From: Brucella pseudogrignonensis
GTDB taxonomy: Bacteria; Pseudomonadota; Alphaproteobacteria; Rhizobiales; Rhizobiaceae
Length of the DNA stretch: 64,000 nt
Direction of reading: 5' to 3'
Assembly: GCF_002252525.1 (NCBI RefSeq)
Contig: NZ_NNRM01000022.1
Span: forward strand, 225,540-289,539
Positions within the stretch are counted from its first letter, which is position 1, and each line of letters begins with the position of its first letter. Below the pieces are notes generated by a model. The model made no database searches and was not told the DNA's origin. It was given only the letters and a program-made list of their open reading frames with translations. Position numbers and translations under genes: made by a program. Shown here one piece after another: positions 18,832-26,723 of the stretch.

Positions 18832-20058
18832 GTGAGTGCGGTGCAGACAGCGATGCGTGAGCGCGTGATTGCGATTTTCGGTGGCGGACCAGCAGGACTG
18901 TTCGCCGCCGAGCATTTGTCTGCGCTTGGATATTCGGTCACAATTTACGAGCAGACGCCGACGGTCGGACGCAAGTTTCTTCTGGCGGGAAAATCCGGTC
19001 TCAACATCACCCATTCAGAAGATTTTGCGCAATTTTCCCAGCGCTATGGTGCGAGCAATGATCGCCTCTGGCCTGCATTGCAGCAATTCACACCGCAGAA
19101 TTTGCGCGACTGGGCGGATGCGCTTGGCGCTGAAACCTTTGTGGGTTCTTCAGGACGCGTGTTCCCCAAGGCCATGAAAGCATCACCGCTTCTTCGCGCA
19201 TGGGTGCGAAAACTGGAAGCGCAGGGCGTCAAAATACTGACCCGTCATAAATGGATCGGATTTCAGTCCGGAAAGCCACTCATTGAATCTCCGGCGGGTA
19301 TCGGGCCCATATCCTGCGATGCAGCATTGTTTGCGTTTGGTGGCGCAAGCTGGCCCAAGCTAGGCTCCAACAGTGCATGGCTTGAACCTTTCACCGAGCA
19401 GGGTATTCAGATTGCTCCTATGCGTCCGGCCAATTGCGGCTTTGATGTCAGCTGGAGCGAACTCTTTGCAGAACGTTTTGCGGGAGAACCGCTCAAGTCG
19501 GTAACGATCTCCAGCAAGGCTGGTGTAACGCAGGGCGAATTCGTCATCACGCGTGGCGGCGTGGAAGGCAGTCTTGTCTATGCACATTCAGCTGCTTTGC
19601 GTGATGACCTTGAACGCGATGGCCATGCCAACCTTATTCTCGATCTGGCACCGGGCCGTACGCTTGAACGATTGACACTTGATCTTTCGCGTCAGGATAA
19701 GAAGCTAAGTATTAGTAATCTCTTGCGAAAGGGTGCGGGCCTTACCGGTGTAAAGGCCGCACTTGTGCTCGAGTTTCAGCGCGAAAAAGACCCCGCCAAA
19801 CTGGCGCAAACCATCAAGGCACTGGAAGTTCCGCTCCTTCGTCCACGCCCCATTCAGGAAGCTATATCTTCCGCAGGCGGCATAGAATGGAGCGAAATCG
19901 ATGAGCATTATATGCTCACAAAGCTACCCGGCGTGTTTGTCGCTGGTGAAATGATTGACTGGGAAGCACCTACAGGCGGCTATCTTCTCACCGCATGTTT
20001 TGCGATTGCGAAGGCCGCAGCAGAAGGCATGGATTACTGGCTCTCGAGAGGCAGTTAG
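18832..20058 (+). CDS. YhiN/HI0933-type FAD flavoprotein (TIGR03862-like)
   Basis: A 408-residue flavoprotein starting with GTG 3 bp after cckA. The Rossmann motif IFGGGPAGLFAAEHL is at residues about 15-29. GRKFLLAGKSGLNITHSE is the signature of the BaiN/YhiN/HI0933 group, and the C-terminal VFVAGEMIDWEAPTGGYLL holds the second FAD contact. The subgroup described as TIGR03862 fits. The substrate is unknown for most members. Co-transcription with cckA is likely from the spacing but may be accidental. Confidence 0.85.
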   Translation: MSAVQTAMRERVIAIFGGGPAGLFAAEHLSALGYSVTIYEQTPTVGRKFLLAGKSGLNITHSEDFAQFSQRYGASNDRLWPALQQFTPQNLRDWADALGAETFVGSSGRVFPKAMKASPLLRAWVRKLEAQGVKILTRHKWIGFQSGKPLIESPAGIGPISCDAALFAFGGASWPKLGSNSAWLEPFTEQGIQIAPMRPANCGFDVSWSELFAERFAGEPLKSVTISSKAGVTQGEFVITRGGVEGSLVYAHSAALRDDLERDGHANLILDLAPGRTLERLTLDLSRQDKKLSISNLLRKGAGLTGVKAALVLEFQREKDPAKLAQTIKALEVPLLRPRPIQEAISSAGGIEWSEIDEHYMLTKLPGVFVAGEMIDWEAPTGGYLLTACFAIAKAAAEGMDYWLSRGS

Positions 20059-20090
20059 ACGCCTCACTATTCAGGCTCATGGGAGGGAAT

Positions 20091-21413
20091 ATGATACGCT
20101 TTTTGAAAATTGCCGGTTCCATTGTCCTCTTAATCCTGTTGGGTGTCGTTTTGTGGCTCGGCTTTCGGCCACCGGAGCTTCTCAAAGTCGGCACCGGCTA
20201 TGCCGCAAAGATCGTCTGCTCCAATGTATTTCTGGCAAACCGCAACCCGCAGGAGGTTCTGGCGCTTGATGTGCAGGCGCCGGGCCACCCGCTTTTAAAA
20301 TTTGTCGATGTGTCAGTCGATAACGGAAGTGAAACAGTCACTGCGCATATCTTTGGCTTTTTCGCGCCAAGCAAAGCTGTCTATCGTCCGGGCCTTGGCT
20401 GCGCCAACGTACATGATGAAGATCTGCGTCCTCAACTGACGATGCCCATGGATGCAGCCGCTCTCATAGCAGACATCAATATCAACCCGGCCGTTCAAAA
20501 CATCATCGAAACCCCAGCATTAGCAGGCCCCGGTATGCGAGCCGTGGCTGTGCTGAAAGACGGCCAGATCATAGCCGAAACCTATGCGCAGGGCTTTGAC
20601 GCCGATACGCCTCTCTTGGGCTGGTCCATGACGAAATCGGTAATGGCAACACTGATCGGAATGCGCATTTCGGAAGCCAAAATGGACCTGCAGCGCGACC
20701 ATCTTCTGCCAGAGTGGGAAGGTGACGACCGCTCGAAGATCAAGCTTGCCGATCTTCTTGGGATGCAAAGCGGCCTTAAATTCGATGAAGACTATGGCAA
20801 TGTCACAGACGTTACCCGTATGCTTTTCCTCGAAAACAACATGACCGAATTTGCAGCTTCACTGCCACTGGAAGCTCAGCCAGGCACCAAATTCAACTAT
20901 TCGAGCGGCACGGCCAATATCCTGTCAAAGCTCTATATGGAAAGCTTCGACACGCCTGAAGAAGCATTTACCTACGCGCAGAAAGTGCTCTTTGAACCAT
21001 TGGGCATTGCAAGCGCCACGCTGGAAGCAGATGCGAGCGGCATATTCGTCGGCTCTTCTTATCTTTATGCCAATGCGCGCGACTGGCTCTCCATCGCCCG
21101 CCTTCTGCTCGATAAGGGGAAGGTCGGCGAAAAGCAGCTCTTGAACGAGGATTTTGTGCGTCTGATGCAGACGCCAGCCATAGCATCGCAGGGGCGTTAC
21201 GGATCAGCTCAAACATGGCTGCAAAGTGCGGGCATTCAAGCGGGTACAGAAGGCATCCCGGCGGACGCCTTCTGGATGTCGGGACATGATGGCCAGAGCC
21301 TGATCATTGTACCTTCGATGAACCTGGCCATTATTCGCCTTGGTCTCACACCATCGCGGACGGGTTACAAGGTTCCCGAACTTCAGACCGCTATCATCAA
21401 GGCTTTGCAGTGA
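20091..21413 (+). CDS. Membrane-anchored serine hydrolase, beta-lactamase/6-aminohexanoate-dimer hydrolase family
   Basis: About 440 residues from ATG 20091, which has a strong RBS (GGGAGGG). An N-terminal hydrophobic segment (IAGSIVLLILLGVVLWLGF) is a signal anchor, so the enzyme faces the periplasm. The SxxK nucleophile motif is in LGWSMTKSVMATL. The Tyr motif is in FNYSSGTANILS and the third motif is around SGHDGQ. These are class C beta-lactamase-fold features, closest to 6-aminohexanoate-dimer hydrolases (NylB type). Substrate unknown. Its 3' end overlaps the convergent mechanosensitive channel gene by 17 bp. Confidence 0.83.
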   Translation: MIRFLKIAGSIVLLILLGVVLWLGFRPPELLKVGTGYAAKIVCSNVFLANRNPQEVLALDVQAPGHPLLKFVDVSVDNGSETVTAHIFGFFAPSKAVYRPGLGCANVHDEDLRPQLTMPMDAAALIADININPAVQNIIETPALAGPGMRAVAVLKDGQIIAETYAQGFDADTPLLGWSMTKSVMATLIGMRISEAKMDLQRDHLLPEWEGDDRSKIKLADLLGMQSGLKFDEDYGNVTDVTRMLFLENNMTEFAASLPLEAQPGTKFNYSSGTANILSKLYMESFDTPEEAFTYAQKVLFEPLGIASATLEADASGIFVGSSYLYANARDWLSIARLLLDKGKVGEKQLLNEDFVRLMQTPAIASQGRYGSAQTWLQSAGIQAGTEGIPADAFWMSGHDGQSLIIVPSMNLAIIRLGLTPSRTGYKVPELQTAIIKALQ

Positions 21414-22638
21414 CGGCAGGCAAATCCGCAAGACTTAGCTTGCGGAAATCACCGCCGCTTGGATTCTGGAACGGATAGAGGCCGAATTCCGGCATCACTG
21501 CATAGAGATGGTCGAAAATATCGGACTGGATCTGTTCATAAGACGCCCAGACGGTCGTATTGGTGAAGCAATAGATTTCGAGCGGTAGACCATCCGGTGT
21601 CGGGTCCATCTGGCGCACGAGAAGCGTCATGCCCTTGTGAACGCCAGGATGGTTTCGCAAATAGGTTTCTACATAGGCGCGGAACGTTCCGATATTGGTG
21701 AAGCGGCGCGTATTGACCGGGTTCTTTGCCTTGTCGCCAAGCTTTGCATTCCAGTCGGCGATTTCCTTTTCCTTCTTTGAAAGATAGCCTGTGAGCTGAT
21801 CGATCGAGGCAAGGCTCTGGAGTTCATTTTCGTTCAGAAAGCGGATTGTCGCCTGATCGATAAACAGCGCGCGTTTAATGCGTCGGCCACCGGATTGCTG
21901 CATTCCGCGATAATTTTTCATAGGCTCGGTGATGAGCTTGCGGATCGGAATCGTGGTGATTGTCTTATCGAAATTCTGCACCTTGACCGTATAAAGCGCG
22001 ATCTCGACCACATCGCCATTGGCGTCGAGATTTTTCATCTCGATCCAGTCGCCGACGCGAACCATGTTCGATGAAGCAATCTGCATACTGGCAACGAGCG
22101 AGAGCAGCGTATCCTGAAACACCAGAATAAGAACCGCAGCCATGGCACCCACACCAGACAGCAGGATCACAGGTGATCGATCAAGAAGCGTCGCGATGAT
22201 CAACACGATCGCAATAATGTAGATTACGAGCTTGCTGACCTGAATATAACCTTTGATCGGGCGATCTTTGGACTCTTCGCGGCGGCTGTAAAGCGTATCA
22301 ACCACGCTCAGAACAGCGCTTACCGTGAAAGCCAGTGTCAGAATAATAAATGCCGTCGCCACATTGCTGATTACTGTCAGTGCCGTCTGTGGCAGTTCAG
22401 GTACAGCGGCGATGCCCGACGAAATAATCAATGCCGGAACGATATTAGCGAGATGGCCAATTACGCCATTCTGCTTGAGCTCTTCATCCTGACCAAATGC
22501 CGTCCGTTGAACGATCCTGTCGAGAACCTTCAGTAGTATCGCTTTGATAAGGAAGTTTGCGACAAACGCCGCAAGAAAAAGACCGCCAAGGGATGCAACC
22601 GTTTGCGCCCAGGGATGGGCAATGAAGAATTCCGACAA
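21397..22638 (-). CDS. MscS-family mechanosensitive channel (YbdG-like)
   Basis: A 413-residue inner-membrane protein with about five hydrophobic helices in the first 190 residues. The pore-lining and beta-domain region runs VFQDTLLSLVASMQIASSNM, then VRVGDWIEM. A long cytoplasmic domain carries KNYRGMQQSGGRRIKRALF, characteristic of the larger YbdG/miniconductance subgroup. These channels release solutes on hypo-osmotic shock. Convergent with and overlapping the serine hydrolase gene. Confidence 0.88.
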   Translation of the reverse strand: MSEFFIAHPWAQTVASLGGLFLAAFVANFLIKAILLKVLDRIVQRTAFGQDEELKQNGVIGHLANIVPALIISSGIAAVPELPQTALTVISNVATAFIILTLAFTVSAVLSVVDTLYSRREESKDRPIKGYIQVSKLVIYIIAIVLIIATLLDRSPVILLSGVGAMAAVLILVFQDTLLSLVASMQIASSNMVRVGDWIEMKNLDANGDVVEIALYTVKVQNFDKTITTIPIRKLITEPMKNYRGMQQSGGRRIKRALFIDQATIRFLNENELQSLASIDQLTGYLSKKEKEIADWNAKLGDKAKNPVNTRRFTNIGTFRAYVETYLRNHPGVHKGMTLLVRQMDPTPDGLPLEIYCFTNTTVWASYEQIQSDIFDHLYAVMPEFGLYPFQNPSGGDFRKLSLADLPAVTAKP

Positions 22639-22734
22639 TAGACTTTCCCGAATAAACTAAGCCAAATGATCTGGTGATTGTGAAACACTGGTACGTGGAT
22701 GAGTTTCTGAAATCAACCTTCGAGCCTCATTTCA

Positions 22735-22767
22735 AATAAAAGCCCCGGCCAAAGGCCAGGACTTTTA
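22735..22767 (-). terminator. Terminator of the PRC-barrel gene
   Basis: A GC-rich hairpin (CCTGGCC, loop TTT, GGCCGGG on the minus strand) followed by a T-rich stretch, about 30 bp beyond the minus-strand stop at 22794. Confidence 0.8.
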
Positions 22768-22793
22768 CCATACAGGACACAAGGATTTTTAAG

Positions 22794-23384
22794 TTACTGC
22801 GCGGGGGCAGGTGTGGCTGGTGCGGGTGCTGGGTCAGCTGCTGGCGTATCTGCGGCCGGCGCATTGGTTTCGCCAGTCGCTGTTTTATCAGCAACACCGT
22901 CCGCAAAGAGGGCGGATCGATCAAAAGCCGGAGCTTCTGTCAGCTGTTCCTTTGAAGCCTTGATGACAAGCCACTTTTTACCATCACTACGCGTTGCAAG
23001 CTGAAGCTGATCTGGGCTTACCGCGACATCCTTTTCACCAACGCCTAGGAAACCACCGACGCCGATCACGGCTGCTTCAATCTCACCTTCTGGACTTGCA
23101 ATCAGATCGTTCAACTTACCGACTGAGGCTGCGTCAGGTGCATCACTCTCATAAACACTCTGTCCGATGAAGCTCGAAACGAGCATCTGTCCATCCTTGG
23201 CTTCCATAAAGCCAACCTGATCGGCATTTTCCGCTGGCGGGCTGCCAAACATATTCTGGGACGAAACCGGCATTTCCGGTGCTGCGGCGGGCGCATCTGT
23301 GGGGGCGGGTGTCGCAGTCTGCGCGAAGGCTGTGCCACCAATAAACAATGCACACGTCGTTGTCAGAAGCGCTGTTCTAAGCAT
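22794..23384 (-). CDS. Secreted PRC-barrel domain protein
   Basis: About 196 residues from ATG 23384, preceded by a strong AAGGAGA RBS. The N-terminus MLRTALLTTTCALFIGGTAF then AQ is a signal peptide. A Pro/Ala linker follows. A PRC-barrel-like domain occupies about residues 60-140, with the segment SFIGQSVYESDAPDAASVGK and then an IGVGGFLGVGEKDVAVSPDQ core. The tail is rich in Ala, Pro and Asp. Such periplasmic PRC-barrel proteins are common in Hyphomicrobiales and have no assigned function. Confidence 0.82.
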   Translation of the reverse strand: MLRTALLTTTCALFIGGTAFAQTATPAPTDAPAAAPEMPVSSQNMFGSPPAENADQVGFMEAKDGQMLVSSFIGQSVYESDAPDAASVGKLNDLIASPEGEIEAAVIGVGGFLGVGEKDVAVSPDQLQLATRSDGKKWLVIKASKEQLTEAPAFDRSALFADGVADKTATGETNAPAADTPAADPAPAPATPAPAQ

Positions 23385-23523
23385 AATTATCTCCTTTATA
23401 CGCTCGGTTGCATTAGTTGAACGTAGAGAAGACAATTGAGTTCCAATATTTTTAATTTTCTTCTTACAAAGAACACTGACTAATTTAACTGATATCCGGC
23501 TAATAATCTCTAATATAAAATAA

Positions 23524-23553
23524 GACAGGCCGGAAAAACCCGGCCTGTCTTTT
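23524..23553. terminator. Bidirectional hairpin terminator left of the island
   Basis: A perfect 10-bp stem (GACAGGCCGG with CCGGCCTGTC, loop AAAAAC-like) with T-rich sequence on both strands. No plus-strand gene ends just before it. Before the island inserted, it may have been the terminator of minus-strand nrdJ. Confidence 0.75.
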
Positions 23554-23574
23554 ATATCATCTCTAATCTTTAAA

Positions 23575-23690
23575 GTATTTCCAGCAAATGTTCATATCGG
23601 TTTTGCGTAGAATAATAAGAATAGACGAATAATTAGAGCGTTACCTATGATTCAATCGAAACAGGTGCATAGGCACCCAAAATCAGCACG
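23575..23690. repeat. Diverged copy of a Hyphomicrobiales intergenic repeat
   Basis: This non-coding stretch shares the landmarks ATTTCCAGCAAA, CGGTTTTGCGT and ATGATTCAAT, in the same order and spacing, with the copy at 51479-51582. It is the more diverged of the two. It marks host-type sequence up to the left edge of the island. Confidence 0.6.
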
Positions 23691-23808
23691 ACGCCCCATT
23701 GAATTTATTGGATAATTTCGATGCCGTACATAGTGAATATTGCGGCATTGAAGGGAAAAACCTGCACATTTTTGATATGGCGTGTTGGCGCTTTTTTCCG
23801 GCCAAACG

Positions 23809-23838
23809 CAAAAAAACCGCGGCCTTTTCGACCGCGGC
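23809..23838 (-). terminator. Terminator of the tns operon
   Basis: On the minus strand an 8-bp stem (CCGCGGTC with GGCCGCGG, loop GAAAA) is followed by seven T residues, 25 bp past the tniQ stop. Confidence 0.9.
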
Positions 23839-23862
23839 AGTGCTTGGATTTAATAGAGCTGT

Positions 23863-25680
23863 TTAAAGTGTGTCAGGTATTTGGGCGCGCCGGTAAACTT
23901 TCAAGCCCAGTGCTTCGGCTGCCGCAATGGGGGTAACTCCAGCTGCTTTGAGTGATTTTTTTGCCCTGAGAAAATGAACCTGGTGTTCAGTCGATATCTG
24001 AGTAATCGTCGCATAAGTCTTCTGAAACTCGATCAGTTCGGCTGACGGAATTACAAGAATCGGACACCGGTTGAGAGGGTTGATTATGGTCGTACGAGAA
24101 AGTAGGCCTGCATTGACAATCTTTGCCATTGTATTGCTGGACACGCCGATTTTTTCGGCAGCTCTCTGTAGCGTCAAGCCTTCTGAGCGGGGCAATTGCG
24201 TCAGCCGTTTAATTTCGTCGACGTTGACAAGAATGGATTTATACCCGGTCGTTGATAAGTCGCGGCCAATCCATTCGAGTTTCTTGCCGAGAATCAAATC
24301 CAAGACTTCTTTCGATGAGCAACATGCCCGTTTTGCCGCATAACCGATCCACGATTGATCAGGTTCAGGCTGATCAATCGGCATTGATCCTTCGAGAAGG
24401 CGGTTAAAGAAGGCCTCGGCCTCGCTTCGCGGAAAGTAATGGTTTAGACCTTTATCTTTGCCGCGTCGCAAAAACAGAGGGGTCAAGTAATCCATAACAA
24501 ACTGATCGTGCGGCCTCGGTACGTTAAATTCGCGTATGAGGTCGGTTCGGGAGAGACTGGATGACATGCTCTCCAATATCGCCGCACTATTTTCGCGTAC
24601 GACAGATACGTCAAGTTCGGTAATTTCCGCGCCGTCTCCCGGCAGGTGGTTTGCCTCGCGCAACGCTTTACGTGCGGTGAGGGGATGTAAGCCATGGGCC
24701 ACAGCAATTGCAGAAATAGAGTTAGGTATGCGCTTTCCGCTCTTAATTTCGTCGTGACTTAGGCCATACGTGTCTTGGATGTATGACGAAAATGAAGCGC
24801 GTAACAGTGAATAGTCGGTTTGATCGGTGTCCGCATATAGCCAGCGGTACAGCGGTCCAAAATCTGATCGAGGTGATTTGTTCTGTCCTCGCCGAGAAAA
24901 CCTGCACCGAGCATCATCCAGGCTGGCGTGCAGATGAGGTTCGCCGCACGACAAAGTCCGATAGCCTTCGGACGTGGCAATCCGAAGCTCATAATTGGAC
25001 CTCGGCATAACAAAGCGGCGACCGCCGCATAGATATGCACCAATCATCTCAGAGGCGCGAACCACCTCAAAGAACGCGAAGTTATCAAGCCAGTTGCCGC
25101 TTAATTTTCCCTCAATTCTTTCAAATAGGTACATTTCGAATTGAGTGGGCGTTTGCGGCCTAACCTTGGGGGTGAGCGTAGTCGCATCGATGTTCCGGCC
25201 AAAAAGGATCGCGGAAAAGTCATGCGGGCGCTCACCAGCCTTCACTTCGCCGACCCGGACGAGGGCCGTATGGTGTCGGATACAGGTTTCAATTGGCTTG
25301 ATGGTCCAGATTGCGCGGCCGAACATCGCGATGTCCGCGGGCAGATTTGAACCGGTAACGTCGTCGCACAGGCAAAGTGGGCACACTCTTATATTGGCGC
25401 GGCAAAGCTGGTTCTTTTCAAGCCTCTGCCCACGGTAATCGTATCTTGTACCGCGCGGTTGAATGCGATGCTCGAGCAATGCTCGGGAATCTACGCCGGC
25501 GATATCGGCGAGGCGTTCGATGATCGCCAAGTCGCCCGCGATAATCCTCGAAAAAGGGATTTGTATATCGGAACCAAAGTGTTCTGCATTTACGGTGCCA
25601 TTTCTCGCCGCAACGCGAGACATAAACGACGTCGCAGATTCGCCATCACCTATCGGAACTGTCAATTTCAATTTTATCAT
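23863..25680 (-). CDS. tniQ: TniQ/TnsD-family target-selection protein
   Basis: A 605-residue protein. The N-terminal third is TniQ-like, with a zinc-binding cluster at about residues 93-137 (C93, C100-x2-C103, C105, then C133 and H136/H137 in ETCIRHHTAL). The rest contains several helix-turn-helix-like segments, for example LQRAAEKIGVSSNTMAKIVN near residue 515 and a MuTS-like helical tail. In Tn7-type elements TniQ/TnsD binds a chromosomal attachment site and recruits TnsC. The large size favours a TnsD-like site-specific protein over the short TniQ of Tn5053 or CAST systems. Its start overlaps the tnsC stop by 4 bp. Confidence 0.85.
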   Translation of the reverse strand: MIKLKLTVPIGDGESATSFMSRVAARNGTVNAEHFGSDIQIPFSRIIAGDLAIIERLADIAGVDSRALLEHRIQPRGTRYDYRGQRLEKNQLCRANIRVCPLCLCDDVTGSNLPADIAMFGRAIWTIKPIETCIRHHTALVRVGEVKAGERPHDFSAILFGRNIDATTLTPKVRPQTPTQFEMYLFERIEGKLSGNWLDNFAFFEVVRASEMIGAYLCGGRRFVMPRSNYELRIATSEGYRTLSCGEPHLHASLDDARCRFSRRGQNKSPRSDFGPLYRWLYADTDQTDYSLLRASFSSYIQDTYGLSHDEIKSGKRIPNSISAIAVAHGLHPLTARKALREANHLPGDGAEITELDVSVVRENSAAILESMSSSLSRTDLIREFNVPRPHDQFVMDYLTPLFLRRGKDKGLNHYFPRSEAEAFFNRLLEGSMPIDQPEPDQSWIGYAAKRACCSSKEVLDLILGKKLEWIGRDLSTTGYKSILVNVDEIKRLTQLPRSEGLTLQRAAEKIGVSSNTMAKIVNAGLLSRTTIINPLNRCPILVIPSAELIEFQKTYATITQISTEHQVHFLRAKKSLKAAGVTPIAAAEALGLKVYRRAQIPDTL

Positions 25681-26723
25681 CTGTCCGCCCTTCTAACCTT
25701 GGCGCGCTTTGGTCGGCCAGAACGGGGGACTACCCTTTCGTCGACATGCGTTTCGTGGTGAATGGTTGTCATATTGTCGTTCAGTCGACGCCAATCATGG
25801 ATCAAGAAAGGATTGGCTGTCACTTCTGCATCGGTAACAGCTTGATAGACATCGGCAAAATGACAGGGCGCCAAAGATTGTGCACCTTCACGGCGAGCAT
25901 GAAACGCCGCCGCTTTTGCCGTTTCAAGCGTTAAACCCAGCGAATGTCCGGCGGCATGGATCAGCCGCCTCGCGAGATCGTCGATCAGGTCCGTGACGAT
26001 GGGGACGCCACAGACGGCAGCGTATTTCTGGATCATTTCCCCGATCATGACAGGGTCTTCACCATGCGGTTCCAGTGGTGAAAAATTGACGTACTGGTTA
26101 CGGCGCAACAACTGTCCGTCCTGTTCTATCAATCGTTTGGATCGGGGCAGCCCCACCAATAGTAGGTTTGTAGTGCGGTTCGGCCCGACCAGAATGGACT
26201 TAAGGCGGTCCTGCAGGCGGGCGATCTCCATCTCGACTGTCGATGTCGGCCCCTTCAGTATAATGTCTGCATGCTGGATTTCGTCGATGATAATGAGTGC
26301 CGGATTTTGTACAGCCAATTGTGCATCGACGCGTTCCCAGACTGCAGTCACAGTTAGGTCCCTCAGTAAAGGATATCCCAATGCCGCGAGCAAACAGCGG
26401 CCGAGACCCTTGAGCGAAAACGGAACGGGTGCAACGATACGCAAAACACGGCCGGCGGCAGCAAATCCTCCCGGATCCCGTGTTAACAGTCGATCGACCG
26501 CCATGGTCTTGCCTGCACCGGTTGTCCCGGTCACCGTTAACAGGCGACCTTCCGGCTCTTGACCGGGCAGAGTGCCACTGAAGCGCCCATTCATAAGCTC
26601 GCGGTAGGCCAGCTCGAGGTCGTGGTCACGTCCAGTCGCCAGATATTGTGAGCGGAGTTTTTTACGAATCTCGGTCAGGGGCCCGACATCGCCATCTATA
26701 AAGGTAGACAGGACGTTACTCAT
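25677..26723 (-). CDS. tnsC: TnsC/TniB-family AAA+ transposition ATPase
   Basis: A 348-residue AAA+ protein with Walker A GTTGAGKT at residues 66-73 and Walker B ALIIIDEIQHAD at about 142-153. A sensor segment LLLVGLPRSKRLI follows. TnsC/TniB polymerises on target DNA, links the TniQ-marked target to the TnsAB transposase and carries target immunity. It overlaps tnsB by 8 bp and tniQ by 4 bp, so the products are probably made in a coupled ratio. Confidence 0.93.
   Translation of the reverse strand: MSNVLSTFIDGDVGPLTEIRKKLRSQYLATGRDHDLELAYRELMNGRFSGTLPGQEPEGRLLTVTGTTGAGKTMAVDRLLTRDPGGFAAAGRVLRIVAPVPFSLKGLGRCLLAALGYPLLRDLTVTAVWERVDAQLAVQNPALIIIDEIQHADIILKGPTSTVEMEIARLQDRLKSILVGPNRTTNLLLVGLPRSKRLIEQDGQLLRRNQYVNFSPLEPHGEDPVMIGEMIQKYAAVCGVPIVTDLIDDLARRLIHAAGHSLGLTLETAKAAAFHARREGAQSLAPCHFADVYQAVTDAEVTANPFLIHDWRRLNDNMTTIHHETHVDERVVPRSGRPKRAKVRRADR

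Noticed and set aside
25993-26562. 189-codon plus-strand frame inside tnsC
   Set aside because: Antisense to the AAA+ ATPase with all motifs; no recognisable domain.
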